A stretch of DNA of 64,000 bases from NCBI GenBank assembly GCA_963778525.1, contig CAVZUJ010000002.1:186001-250000 (forward strand), read 5' to 3'. Within the stretch, counting starts at the first letter, position 1. Each line of letters begins with the position of its first letter. Positions 27,086 to 36,155 of this stretch are shown here, one piece after another. Under the pieces are notes generated by a model, which saw only the letters and a program-made list of their open reading frames with translations, made no database searches and was not told the DNA's origin. The DNA comes from Schlegelella_A sp963778525. GTDB lineage: Bacteria > Pseudomonadota > Gammaproteobacteria > Burkholderiales > Burkholderiaceae_C. A program made the translations under genes and the position numbers.

Positions 27086-28270
27086 TTGCGCGTCGCGCGC
27101 CTGCTATCGTGCCGCGACATTTTGCAGCGCCGGGGACGGCCCATCAACACCCTGCCTCTTGCCTTCACCGTCGTCGACGCGGCGATCCGCGGCACGCTTC
27201 TGGCGCTGCTGCTCCTGCTCGCCGCCCTGCTGCTGCGCGACCGGCCGCGCTCGCGCGTGCCCAAGGTCAGCATCGCGATGCTGCTCGGCATGTGCGTGCA
27301 GGTCGTCAGCTCGACGCCGCTCCTGGAGGACCAGGTGTCGCGCCTGTGGCAGGCGCCGCTGGTCGCGGTGTCGGTGGCCAATTCCGTTCTGTTCTGGCTG
27401 TTCGTGCGGACCTTGTTCGATGACGAGTTCGAGCCGCGGCCGGTGCACGTCGGCCTCTGGCTGGCCGTGGCGGCATTGAGTGGCTTGAATTGCGCGTTCT
27501 TCGCCGGCGACCGTGCCGTGGCGCCGTACACGATGGGCGTGCAGCGGGCGCTGCCGCTGGTCTTCGCCGTGCTGGCCGCACTCGCTGCGGCGTCGCACTG
27601 GCGAGACGACCTGGTGGAGGGCCGACGCCGTCTGCGTGGATTCATCGTCATCACCGGCGTCGCCTATACGGTCGTGGTGCTGGTCGGCCGCCTCAGCTCG
27701 CAGGGTGGCCGCCTGACGGCGGTGACGGCGAGCACCGAAGTCATGGGGCTGCTGGCCATCGTCGCCGTCGTGACCTGGCGTCTGCTCCGGGTCAGCGATT
27801 CCGACCTCTTCCTCGCCGCCGTGCCGCCGTCGGGAGCCGCGCCTTGCGCTTCTTCGAGTACGCAAGACAGTTCGCCGCCGCAAGGCGCCGAGCCAGTCCA
27901 GGCACCGATCGACCCTGCCGAAGAACGACTGTCCGCAGCACTGCAGCGCGTCATGGCCGATGAGTTCGCCTATCGCAGCGAAGACCTGAGCGTGGCGAGC
28001 CTGGCGGCCCGACTGTCGGTGCCCGAATATCGCCTGCGCCGACTGATCAACCAGCGCCTCGGGCATCGCAACTTCAACGCCTACGTCAACGGCTTTCGCC
28101 TCGCGGAGGCACGCGCTTCGCTGAGCGATCCGGCCAAGCGCGACCTGCCGATCCTGACCATTGCCCTCGATGCGGGCTTTCAATCGATCGGCCCATTCAA
28201 CCGGACGTTCAAGACCGTTATCGGCCTGACGCCGAGCGACTTTCGCAGGCAAAAGCTGGCCGAATCCTGA
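27086..28270 (+). CDS. AraC-family regulator with membrane-spanning N-terminal domain
   Basis: 394 residues in the longest reading; the true start may be up to 20 codons later. Residues about 20-230 hold six or seven hydrophobic segments (e.g. LLALLLLLAALLL, ALPLVFAVLAALAAA, VMGLLAIVAVVTW), then a linker and a C-terminal AraC DNA-binding domain with two helix-turn-helices (LSVASLAARLSVPEYRLRRLIN and LPILTIALDAGFQSIGPFNRTFK, then GLTPSDFRR). It is likely a membrane-bound sensor-regulator. The next gene, a dienelactone-hydrolase-like protein, is a natural target. Confidence 0.88.
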   Translation: MRVARLLSCRDILQRRGRPINTLPLAFTVVDAAIRGTLLALLLLLAALLLRDRPRSRVPKVSIAMLLGMCVQVVSSTPLLEDQVSRLWQAPLVAVSVANSVLFWLFVRTLFDDEFEPRPVHVGLWLAVAALSGLNCAFFAGDRAVAPYTMGVQRALPLVFAVLAALAAASHWRDDLVEGRRRLRGFIVITGVAYTVVVLVGRLSSQGGRLTAVTASTEVMGLLAIVAVVTWRLLRVSDSDLFLAAVPPSGAAPCASSSTQDSSPPQGAEPVQAPIDPAEERLSAALQRVMADEFAYRSEDLSVASLAARLSVPEYRLRRLINQRLGHRNFNAYVNGFRLAEARASLSDPAKRDLPILTIALDAGFQSIGPFNRTFKTVIGLTPSDFRRQKLAES

Positions 28271-28397
28271 AATCGGCCAGCCGATTTCCGCGCCGGCCAG
28301 ACTTTGGCGAGACAGCGCAGGACGCGGCCGGCATCGTCGCCGTCACCGAGGGTCGTCGCCCTCGAGGCGGAGCCAGCCGTGATGACAGTCCTGTCTC

Positions 28398-29525
28398 TTG
28401 CGAATCGACGCCGCCGCGCCGTCGGGCTCGCCCTCGTCTCTTGCGCTGGCGTGCAGCCTGGCGCGCGCGGCGATGGGCCTCACGACCCTTCCCGCCGCGC
28501 CGGGCGACGGGCCGGTCACCGTCTACTACCCGTCCGACGCCACGGCGGCGCCGGTCCGTGTCGGGCGCGTGAGCTTGACGGTGGCCGAGCAGGGCCGCCC
28601 GATACGTGGCAACGGCCGGCTGATCGTGATCTCGCACGGCTCGGGCGGGGCGCCCTGGGTGCATGCCGACCTGGCACGCAGCTTGGTGGAGGCCGGTTAT
28701 GTCGTGGCCTTTCCGGAGCACCATGCAGACAACTACAAGGACGAGAGCGATCCCGGTCCCGACAGCTGGACCCTGCGCCCGTTCGAGGTGTCCCGCGCCA
28801 TCGACGCGGTCGGCCGCGACGCGCGCTTCGCGCCGCTGCTGATGCTCGACCGTGTCGGCGTCTACGGCATGTCGGCCGGTGGCCACACCGCGCTCGAGCT
28901 GGCGGGAGGCCGCTGGTCGCCGGCAGGCTTCAAGCGGCACTGCGAGGCCGATCTCGTGGCCGATTTCTCGGCCTGCGTCGGCTTGATCACCCAGCTCGAC
29001 GGTGGCCCGCTCGACGGCATCAGGAAGTGGGCGGCACTGGCCGTGATCCGCCACCGCTTCAGCGACGAGACCTGGCGCGCGCACACCGACTCGCGCATCG
29101 TCGCGGTGGTGGCCGGCGTGCCGTTCGCGGCCGACTTCGACATGGCCTCGCTGGCCGAGCCGAAGGTGGCCCTCGGCCTGGTCACCGCGGCGCACGATCG
29201 CTGGCTGGTGCCCCGCTTCAATTCCGATCGCGTGCTCGAGGTCTGCAAATCGTGCGAGCACATCGCCGACTTCGCGAACGGCGGGCATGGCGCCTTGCTG
29301 TCGCCCCTGCCGCCGGGCCTCACCGGGCTCGTCGGCCAGCTGCTGAACGACCCGCCGGGATTCGACCGCAGCGAAGCCCCGGTCGTCGACCGCAAGATCA
29401 CCGCTTTCTTCCTGGCCCACTTGCCACCCGTGCGCAGCGATCCGTCGCTTGCCCCGCTGGCCGCTGCGGCGTCGACGTCGCTTGCCGCTAGACTGAATTC
29501 GTTCACCGCGAGAATTGCGCCATGA
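28398..29525 (+). CDS. Predicted dienelactone hydrolase-like lipoprotein (COG4188 type)
   Basis: 375 residues from a TTG start. The N-terminus SLALACSLARAAM looks like a short signal. The alpha/beta-hydrolase core has RLIVISHGSGG (oxyanion hole), GVYGMSAGGHTALELAGG (nucleophile Ser in GxSxGG), and a late His in ANGGHGALLSP. This is the exported plasma-PAF-hydrolase-like COG4188 family, not a cytosolic clcD/catD enzyme. Its stop overlaps the next ATG, so it is co-translated with the hydroxylase. Confidence 0.85.
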   Translation: MRIDAAAPSGSPSSLALACSLARAAMGLTTLPAAPGDGPVTVYYPSDATAAPVRVGRVSLTVAEQGRPIRGNGRLIVISHGSGGAPWVHADLARSLVEAGYVVAFPEHHADNYKDESDPGPDSWTLRPFEVSRAIDAVGRDARFAPLLMLDRVGVYGMSAGGHTALELAGGRWSPAGFKRHCEADLVADFSACVGLITQLDGGPLDGIRKWAALAVIRHRFSDETWRAHTDSRIVAVVAGVPFAADFDMASLAEPKVALGLVTAAHDRWLVPRFNSDRVLEVCKSCEHIADFANGGHGALLSPLPPGLTGLVGQLLNDPPGFDRSEAPVVDRKITAFFLAHLPPVRSDPSLAPLAAAASTSLAARLNSFTARIAP

Positions 29526-30433
29526 GCCCGATCGAGAAATTCCTCCTGTTCGTCGCCGCCCCCGGCGTCTTCGTCTTCGCGCTGCTCGAGGGCCTTGTCC
29601 TGGCGCGGCGGCAGGCTTACGACTGGAAGGCCTTCGGCGTCTCGACCTTCGACCTCGTGGCCCGCATCGTCGTCGGCCTGGTCCTGCCGCTGTCGATCGC
29701 GGCGCCCCTCGTCGGCTGGGCGATCCGTCACCGCGTGACGACCATCGAGCTCGATACCTGGCAGGCGGTGCTGGTGCTCTTCCTCGGCCAGGAGTTCTGC
29801 TACTACTGGTACCACCGAGCGGCACACCGGATGCGCTGGTTCTGGGGCAACCACGCGGTCCACCATTCTCCGAACCAGCTCAACTTGTCGGCGGCATTCC
29901 GGATCGGCATCTTCGGCAAGCTGACCGGTACCACGGTCTTCTTTGTTCCGCTGATCTGGCTCGGCTTCGACGTGCGCACCGTGTTCTCGGTGCTGACGCT
30001 CAACCTGCTCTACCAGTTCTGGATCCACGCCACCTGGATCCCGAAGCTCGGCTGGCTCGAATACGTGCTCAATACGCCCTCCGCGCATCGGGTCCACCAT
30101 GCCGCCAACACCGAGTATCTCGACGCCAACTACGGCGGCGTGCTGATCGTGTTCGACCGCCTGTTCGGAACCTACATCGCCGAGCGCGACGACCTGCCTT
30201 GCCGCTATGGCCTGGTCCACCCGATGACGAGCTACAACCTGCTGCACGTCGAGTTCGCGCAGTGGCTGAGCCTCGCTCGCGACCTGGTTCGTGCGCGCGG
30301 CCTGCGGGCCTTCGTCGGCTACCTGGTCATGCCGCCCGGCTGGGTGCCCGAAGGCGAGGGCGACACCACGGCCGAGCAGCGGGCGCGTGCCCGCCAAGGC
30401 GCGCTTGCGAATGCGCAGACGCCCGGCTCCTGA
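29522..30433 (+). CDS. Sterol desaturase/fatty acid hydroxylase family membrane protein
   Basis: 303 residues. Di-iron histidine boxes are clear: WYHRAAH, NHAVHHSPNQ and HRVHHAAN, with a further His in HATW. Four or five transmembrane helices (e.g. LLFVAAPGVFVFALLEGLVLA). The family hydroxylates or desaturates lipids. ATGA overlap with the upstream hydrolase suggests joint lipid or envelope work. Complete. Confidence 0.92.
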   Translation: MSPIEKFLLFVAAPGVFVFALLEGLVLARRQAYDWKAFGVSTFDLVARIVVGLVLPLSIAAPLVGWAIRHRVTTIELDTWQAVLVLFLGQEFCYYWYHRAAHRMRWFWGNHAVHHSPNQLNLSAAFRIGIFGKLTGTTVFFVPLIWLGFDVRTVFSVLTLNLLYQFWIHATWIPKLGWLEYVLNTPSAHRVHHAANTEYLDANYGGVLIVFDRLFGTYIAERDDLPCRYGLVHPMTSYNLLHVEFAQWLSLARDLVRARGLRAFVGYLVMPPGWVPEGEGDTTAEQRARARQGALANAQTPGS

Positions 30434-30575
30434 TCAGCGTCCCGTCCCTTCCGTCCGTGCCGGCGGCACTTCATCCCGCCGAAAGCCGCATCCATCGCAA
30501 GCCGGTTTCTTCCGTCGCCAGGCGCTCCTACAGTGCAGTCATCGCTTGATGAACACCGCACCGAAGGAGCCCGAC

Positions 30576-30752
30576 ATGATCAGCCGCCTCACCGCTTTCG
30601 CCGTCGCCTTTGCCGTCCTCGGCACCGCCAGCCTCGGTTTTGCGGCGCAAACGCAGCAGCCGCACGCGCTGCGCTCGAGCGCAGTCGAACGTGCGCCGAT
30701 GCAGGTCGTGGTTCTGCCGCCCGTCGAGGTGATCGGCCACCGTTCGCGATAG
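30576..30752 (+). CDS. Small exported peptide ending VEVIGHRSR
   Basis: 58 residues: signal peptide (LTAFAVAFAVLGTASLGFA), then QTQQPHALRSSAVERAP and a conserved-looking end MQVVVLPPVEVIGHRSR. GAAGGAG lies upstream of the ATG. Function unknown. It is followed at once by a structured region and a terminator. Confidence 0.65.
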   Translation: MISRLTAFAVAFAVLGTASLGFAAQTQQPHALRSSAVERAPMQVVVLPPVEVIGHRSR

Positions 30753-30762
30753 GCAACAAGGA

Positions 30763-30905
30763 GCGCCCGTCCGGGGCGCCGTTCGGCACCAGGTTGTGCC
30801 GATCCTTTGCCAGATCCCGTCGGCCCTGCGCCCGCCGCCTTAGACCCGGCGGGTAGACGCCTCCCAAGGCAGGGCCCTTGCAACGCGCTTCGGCGCGTTT
30901 TTTTT
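30763..30905 (+). ncRNA. Putative structured RNA between small ORF and AI-2E gene
   Basis: A dense series of exact complements: GCGCCC/GGGCGC (30763-30779), GGCAC/GTGCC (30785-30800), an outer stem GGCCCTGC/GCAGGGCC (30822-30829 with 30869-30876) enclosing CCCGCCG/CGGCGGG (30831-30837 with 30847-30853), and then the terminator. This looks like a folded RNA with its own terminator: a small RNA or the 3' UTR of the small ORF. I considered 6S RNA but could not match its spacing. No family assigned. Confidence 0.4.
30882..30905 (+). terminator. Rho-independent terminator
   Basis: Stem AACGCGC/GCGCGTT with a stable TTCG loop, followed by eight Ts. It ends the small ORF or RNA transcript and insulates the AI-2E gene. 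Confidence 0.92.
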
Positions 30906-30933
30906 GGGCCGCGCGATACCATCCCCGCCAGTC

Positions 30934-32895
30934 ATGGACACGCCGCCCGACATCGAATCCGTTCTGCCGCTGCGCACGAAGGCTTCGCAGACGGCGCTCG
31001 GCGTTCTTGCCGTGGCCGCCATCCTCGGCCTGCTCTACCTCGGCCGCGCCATCCTTGTTCCGGTGACGCTCGCCGTGGTGCTGAGCTTTGCCATCGCGCC
31101 GTTCGTGCGTGCCTTGCGCCGGCTCGGCTGGGGCCACGTCTCCTCGGTGCTCGGTGCCGTCTCGGCCTCGGGCCTGATCGTGCTGATGCTGACCGGTGTG
31201 ATCGTGATGCAGGCGATCCAGATGGCGTCGAACCTGCCTCAATACCAGGGTACGTTCAAGGCGAACGTGCAGGAGATGCAGACGGCAGCGCTGGAGCGCT
31301 TCGAGCCGACCTGGGAGGCCGCCGCGGGGATTCTCGATCCGCTCGCGAGCGACGGGCCAGCCCCCTCGGGCAGCGCCACGCTGCCGCCCTCCGCATCCGC
31401 GCTGCCCGGCGCGCCGGTGCCGGTGGAGATTCGCCAGCCCAAGGCCAGCCCGACCGTCCTGCTGCAGCGCGTCCTCTCCGTCCTCTGGGGTCCGGTGGGC
31501 AGTGCCGGCATCGTGCTCGTCGTGCTGATCTTCGTGCTGCTCGAGCAGGAGGCGCTGCGCGACCGGTTCATCCGCCTGGCCGGCGGCTCCGACCTGCGCA
31601 CCAGCACCACCGCGATCAACGATGCCGGCGAGCGGCTGTCGCGCTATCTCGTTCGGCAGTTCGCCGTCAACACCTGCGTCGGCATCGTCATCTGGGCTGC
31701 CTTGGCCGGCATCGGCCTGCCGCACGCCACCCTGGTGGCGGCGCTCACCGCGGTGCTGCGCTTCGTGCCGTTTCTCGGCGTCCCGATCGCCGGGGCCCTG
31801 GCCGCGCTGCTGGCGCTGGCCGCGGCGCCCGGCTGGACGCTGCTGCTGCTCACGCTCGCCGCGTTCGTGGTCGTGCAGCTGATCACCTCGCAGGTCATCG
31901 AGCCGCGTCTCTATGGCCACGCCACCGGGCTGTCGCCACTCTCGATCGTCCTGGCGACGCTGTTCTGGGGCTGGCTCTGGGGCCCGATGGGCGTGATCAT
32001 CGCCACCCCGTTGACCTTGTGCCTGGCGGTCGCGGGGCGCCATGCCGAGTCGCTCGGCTTCCTCAACATCGTGCTTGGCGATGGCCCGGCGTTGACGCGC
32101 GCGCAGAACTTCTATCAGCGCGCCTTGTCGGGCGACGCCGGCGAGATCCTCGAAGGCGCGCGCGAGTTCCTCAAGCGCAAGCCCCTGGCTGCCTACTGCG
32201 ATTCCGTGCTGATGCCGGCCATGCAGCTGGCCCGCGTGGATCTCGAGGCCGGCGACATCACGCGGCACCAGCAGCACGAGCTTCGGGGCACCATCGTCAA
32301 GGTCATCGAAGCGCTCGGTGGCGATGGCCGCGAGCATCTTTTCAGGCGCCAGCGCGCGACCGTGCTCGAAGATCCGAGTCCCGGCCGCATGCTGCGACAA
32401 AAGCGCATCCTTCGGCAGAAGGACGAGGTGTCGCACCTTTCTTCGAGTGGCCTGGCCCAGAGCGCGCCCGGATCGCTGGTGCTGTGCATCGGCCTCGGGT
32501 CGCTTGGCGACGATCTCGCCACCGAGCTTCTGGTGCGGGTCCTGCGCGGCCTGCATCTCGATGCCCGCCACCTGCTGATCGACGACCTGAAAGGCCCGCG
32601 CCCCGCCGATGTCACCGACTCGGCGATCGGTGTCATGTGCATCGTCAGCGTCAATCCCGGTGGTGAGCGCGAACAGGGCGTGCAGCTCGCGCATGAGATT
32701 CGCGCCCGCCTGCCGCACACCTATCTGCTGGCGCTCCTTTTGCCGAGCGTGCTGCAGGAGGTCGATCAATCGGCGTTCGGCGCAGCCGTCGATCGGCTGG
32801 CGAGCTCCTTCGAAGACGCCGCCCTCGAGATCTCGGAGCGGGTCATCGGCGTCAGCAGCGTGACGCCCGAGCCGCAGCTCGCGGCCGCGCGCTGA
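30934..32895 (+). CDS. AI-2E family (PerM-like) permease with long C-terminal domain
   Basis: 653 residues from ATG 30934. The first 370 residues are an AI-2E/PerM permease: eight helices, with the RFVPFLGVPIAG and EPRLYGHATGLSPLSIVLA motifs of the family. The remaining 270 residues are soluble: a helical part (KPLAAYCDSVLMPAMQLARVDLEAGDITRHQQHELRG) and then an alpha/beta segment (LVLCIGLGSLGDDLATELLVRVLRGLHLDARHLLIDD) that recalls the cap and Rossmann-like domain of B12-binding proteins, but without the DxHxxG cobalamin motif. Substrate unknown. Complete. Confidence 0.88.
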   Translation: MDTPPDIESVLPLRTKASQTALGVLAVAAILGLLYLGRAILVPVTLAVVLSFAIAPFVRALRRLGWGHVSSVLGAVSASGLIVLMLTGVIVMQAIQMASNLPQYQGTFKANVQEMQTAALERFEPTWEAAAGILDPLASDGPAPSGSATLPPSASALPGAPVPVEIRQPKASPTVLLQRVLSVLWGPVGSAGIVLVVLIFVLLEQEALRDRFIRLAGGSDLRTSTTAINDAGERLSRYLVRQFAVNTCVGIVIWAALAGIGLPHATLVAALTAVLRFVPFLGVPIAGALAALLALAAAPGWTLLLLTLAAFVVVQLITSQVIEPRLYGHATGLSPLSIVLATLFWGWLWGPMGVIIATPLTLCLAVAGRHAESLGFLNIVLGDGPALTRAQNFYQRALSGDAGEILEGAREFLKRKPLAAYCDSVLMPAMQLARVDLEAGDITRHQQHELRGTIVKVIEALGGDGREHLFRRQRATVLEDPSPGRMLRQKRILRQKDEVSHLSSSGLAQSAPGSLVLCIGLGSLGDDLATELLVRVLRGLHLDARHLLIDDLKGPRPADVTDSAIGVMCIVSVNPGGEREQGVQLAHEIRARLPHTYLLALLLPSVLQEVDQSAFGAAVDRLASSFEDAALEISERVIGVSSVTPEPQLAAAR

Positions 32896-32908
32896 CGGTT
32901 CTTCGGCC

Positions 32909-33637
32909 ATGCCGGAAGGGCGTTGCCTCAACTGCGACTGCGCGTTCGAGAGCCCGGCGATCTTCTGCCCGCGTTGCGCACAGCGCACCGACACCGGCCG
33001 CATCTCGCTGCGCGATGTCGGGCGCGACCTGCTGCAGACCTTCGTCAACGTCGAGCGCGGTCCGCTCGCCTTCGCCTGGGCCCTGCTGAGGCGCCCCGGC
33101 ACGGTCGCGCGCGAGTACGTCGAAGGCAAGCGTCGCCGCCACTACGGGCCATTCGCGACGCTGGTGGTGCTGGTCGGGTTGACGGCGTTGGCCATCAACT
33201 GGACCGGCTTTCAGGTCTTGTCGAACGACGGCCTGCCCCCCGGCCCGACGAGCCTGCTCCAGCGGCACTTCAACTTGCTGCTGCTGGTGCAGCTACCCCT
33301 GCAGGGCGCGGCGTGCGCGGCGTTGTTCCGCGCCGCCCGGCTGACGTGGCCCGAGCACATGGTGCTGGCCGCCTACACGCTCGGCGTGCGCGCCGTGTTC
33401 ATCGCGCTGCTGGCGCCGTTCGCGTCGTTCGCCGGAGCGGCACCCGGCCCGGCTTCGACCTATGCGTTCTGGGCCGCCTGGTACCTGTACTTCGGCTGGG
33501 CCGCCTCGCAGTTCTACGACGGACCACGGCGCTTGTCGTGGCTGCGAGGCGCGCTCGCCGCGGCGCTGACGCACCTCGCGGTCATTGCCCTGCTGTTCGT
33601 CGGCAGCGCTGCCTACGAAGCGGTCGTGGTGCGATAA
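32909..33637 (+). CDS. DUF3667 family membrane protein
   Basis: 242 residues. A zinc ribbon opens the protein (CLNCDCAF...CPRCAQR, four Cys), then RDLLQTFVNVERGPLAFAWALLRRPG, characteristic of DUF3667, and four or five hydrophobic segments. Function unknown. It starts 13 bp after the permease stop in the same direction and ends 12 bp from the convergent Bug gene. Confidence 0.87.
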   Translation: MPEGRCLNCDCAFESPAIFCPRCAQRTDTGRISLRDVGRDLLQTFVNVERGPLAFAWALLRRPGTVAREYVEGKRRRHYGPFATLVVLVGLTALAINWTGFQVLSNDGLPPGPTSLLQRHFNLLLLVQLPLQGAACAALFRAARLTWPEHMVLAAYTLGVRAVFIALLAPFASFAGAAPGPASTYAFWAAWYLYFGWAASQFYDGPRRLSWLRGALAAALTHLAVIALLFVGSAAYEAVVVR

Positions 33638-33649
33638 GCGCAGCCGCGT

Positions 33650-34621
33650 TCACTCGGCGAGGATGCCGATCTCCTTCGTCGCCGCGCCCCAGCGGGTGCG
33701 TTCGGCCTGCAGGAACGCCTCGACCTGGCCGACATTCATGCTGCCGTCGGCCACCGGCCCGATGGCCGCGATGCGGGCCGCGAAATCGCGGTCGTTGAGC
33801 AGCGCGTTCACGTCGCGATTGACGCGCTCGACGATGGCCGAGGGCGTGCCGGCCGGCGCGACGAGCGCGAACCATCCGACCATGTCGAAGCCGGGCAGCG
33901 TTTCCGACAGGGCCGGCACGGAATCGAAATCGGCCATGCGCTTCGCCGATGTCACCGCGAGCGGCCGCAGGCGGCCCGACTTGATCAGTTGCGTGGTCGC
34001 GGGCAGATCGGCAACGACGGCTTGCACGTGCCCGCCCACCGTATCCTGGACGGCGACGTTGACCGACGCGTAGGCGACCTGGTTGAGGCTGATCTTCTCG
34101 CGCGCGGCGAACAGGCTCGAGATGATTCCGCCGAAGGTACGCGGGCCTTCGTTCGCAAGCGAGACCATTCCCGGCGACGCCTTCGCCTTGTCGACGAATT
34201 CCTTCAGCGTTTTCACGGGCGAATCGCCGGCAACGATCAGCGCAAACGGGCTGCGCCCGACAAAGGCCACCGGCACGTAGTCCTTCTGCGGGTCGTAGGG
34301 CAGATGCTTGAACAGGAACGGGTTGGTGACCAGCGCGGCCGTGGTCGCCATATAGAAGGTCGATCCGTCGGGCGTGGCGTGCGCCGCCGTCTCCGCGCCG
34401 ATGATGTTCTGGCCGCCGGGCTTGTTGTCGATCCACACCGCCTGACCCCAGGTCTTGGAGAGCCGCTCCGCGAGCAGGCGCGCGATCGCATCCGGCCCGG
34501 AGCCGGCGGGCTGCGAGATGACGAAGCGAATGGACTTGTCGGGCCAGGCCTGGGCCCGCACCGCGGTGGCGGGCCAGGCAGCCAGGGAGGCGAGCGCGAG
34601 AGCGAGTTGTCGACGTTGCAT
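33650..34621 (-). CDS. Bug/TctC-type substrate-binding receptor
   Basis: About 323 residues, intact. Signal peptide RRQLALALASLAAWPATAVRA; mature part WPDKSIRFVISQPAGSGPD, DNKPGGQNIIGAE and LPYDPQKDY, all Bug hallmarks. ATG at 34621 is chosen because AGGAG is 7 bases upstream; the ATG at 34627 touches it. Last gene of the second aromatic operon, 19 bp after the flavin hydroxylase, so it probably binds the aromatic acid that this operon degrades. Confidence 0.92.
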   Translation of the reverse strand: MQRRQLALALASLAAWPATAVRAQAWPDKSIRFVISQPAGSGPDAIARLLAERLSKTWGQAVWIDNKPGGQNIIGAETAAHATPDGSTFYMATTAALVTNPFLFKHLPYDPQKDYVPVAFVGRSPFALIVAGDSPVKTLKEFVDKAKASPGMVSLANEGPRTFGGIISSLFAAREKISLNQVAYASVNVAVQDTVGGHVQAVVADLPATTQLIKSGRLRPLAVTSAKRMADFDSVPALSETLPGFDMVGWFALVAPAGTPSAIVERVNRDVNALLNDRDFAARIAAIGPVADGSMNVGQVEAFLQAERTRWGAATKEIGILAE

Positions 34622-34640
34622 GGTCATCTCCTGTTGGAAT

Positions 34641-36155
34641 TTATCGGGTCATCCGGGCGGCTTGGGAAAGAAGGCGGGGCAGGTCGCGCAGCTCGGCGAC
34701 GCTGCCGAAGACGTAGTGGTCGGGGCGGACCAGCGCCGCTTCGCAGCGATGACGCTCGAACCATGCCGCGAGGACACCGTCGCGCTCGTCGAGGCTGGCG
34801 AGCGTTGCCGCACGCAAGCCGGGAAGTTCGGCCGCTTCGGCGACAACGCCGGCGTCCGATCGGCTGAACAGGCGCCAGCCACTGCCCAGCCGGTCGTCCA
34901 TGCGCACGGCGCCGCCGCCCGCTGATCGCGTCCAGGGCTGCGGAAAGAGCGTGCCGCGCGCGCTGCTGTCCTCGACAGCGAGCGCGCCGGTGCTCAGGCG
35001 CGGCAACACGTCCTGGCGCGGGATGGGCACGACCGTGCCTCCGGCTTCGGCCAGCAAGCGCTCGTCGCGGGCGCGGGCCCTGGCCTGATCGCGCTCGCCG
35101 ATCAGCGTGCCGATCGCCTTCAGCCGCGTCGTCAGCTCGCGGACGTGCGCCTTGCGTTCTTCGCCATAGCTCTCGAGCAGCGACTCCGGTGCCGATCCCT
35201 TCAGGACAGCGTCGAGCTTCCACGCGAGGTTGACGACATCGCGAATTCCCTGGCACATGCCCTGGCCGAGGAAAGGCGGCTGTTGATGCGCCGCGTCGCC
35301 GGCGAGGAAGACCCTTCCGTTGCGCCAGCGCTCTGCGACCAGCGCGTGGAAGCGATACGTGGCGCGACGCCAGAGCTCGCCTTCGTCCGGTCGGATCCAG
35401 CGCTCGAGCAGTCGCCAGGTCCCGTGCTCGGTGAGCACGTCGTCGGGCTGCTCGCCTTCCTTCAGCGAGATCTCCCAGCGGCGGTGATTCTTCGGCCCGA
35501 TGATGTAGGAGGCCGGGCGCTCGGGCTCGCAGTACTGCGCGCTGTGTGTCGGCAGACGCGCCAGTCCGCGCTCGTTGGCCAGCACGTCGACCACCAGCCA
35601 GGGCTCGTCGAAGCCGAGGTCCTCGAGCTCGATGCCGAGCAGGCCGCGGATCGTGCTGCTGGCGCCGTCGCAGGCGATGACGCGCCGCGCCCGTGCAGCG
35701 CTGCCGTCGGCGAATTGCAGCGACACGCCCTCGTCGTCCTGGCTCAGGCCGTCGACGGTCGCGCCGAGCCGGACCTCGACGTTGGGCAGCGCCGCGACGG
35801 CGCCGCGCAGGATGGCCTCCACCGCCGGCTGGTTGAAGACCATCGAAGGTGTCCAGGCCTGCGGATAAGGCGGCGCGAGCATCGTCATGCGCCGGATCAG
35901 CTGGCCATCGACGCCGTAGAAGCAGCTGTCGGTGAACGGCTCGGTGTGCGGCGCGATCGCGTCGGCGAGGCCGAGCTTCTGGAAGACGCGCAGGATCTCG
36001 TGATCGAGCGCCGCCGCACGCGGCAGGGGATAGATCTCGGCGCTGCGGTCGCAGACGAGCACCGAATGGCCGGCCTGGCCGAGCAGCGCAGCAGCGACCG
36101 CTCCGCTCGGCCCGAAGCCCACGATCGCGACGTCGAACGCGGGCACGCTCACCAC
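34641..36155 (-). CDS. MhpA-like FAD-dependent aromatic hydroxylase
   Basis: 504 residues from a GTG start. Class A flavoprotein monooxygenase: FAD motif VAIVGFGPSGAVAAALLG, the DG motif IACDGASSTIRGLLG, and GD motif GRVFLAGDAAHQQPPFLGQGMCQGIRD. Length and the PRAAALDHEILRVFQKLGL segment resemble 3-(3-hydroxyphenyl)propionate hydroxylase (MhpA). It would hydroxylate a phenolic acid to a catechol for the extradiol enzyme next door. True substrate unknown. It starts 1 bp before the FAH stop. Confidence 0.92.
   Translation of the reverse strand: MVSVPAFDVAIVGFGPSGAVAAALLGQAGHSVLVCDRSAEIYPLPRAAALDHEILRVFQKLGLADAIAPHTEPFTDSCFYGVDGQLIRRMTMLAPPYPQAWTPSMVFNQPAVEAILRGAVAALPNVEVRLGATVDGLSQDDEGVSLQFADGSAARARRVIACDGASSTIRGLLGIELEDLGFDEPWLVVDVLANERGLARLPTHSAQYCEPERPASYIIGPKNHRRWEISLKEGEQPDDVLTEHGTWRLLERWIRPDEGELWRRATYRFHALVAERWRNGRVFLAGDAAHQQPPFLGQGMCQGIRDVVNLAWKLDAVLKGSAPESLLESYGEERKAHVRELTTRLKAIGTLIGERDQARARARDERLLAEAGGTVVPIPRQDVLPRLSTGALAVEDSSARGTLFPQPWTRSAGGGAVRMDDRLGSGWRLFSRSDAGVVAEAAELPGLRAATLASLDERDGVLAAWFERHRCEAALVRPDHYVFGSVAELRDLPRLLSQAARMTR

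Noticed and set aside
30763..30905. 6S RNA
   Set aside because: A GCCGAT and a GCCTTA segment recall 6S, but their spacing and the overall stem order do not match what I know of 6S.
30589..33129. 846-codon minus-strand open frame
   Set aside because: Antisense to the AI-2E permease gene; no recognisable motif.
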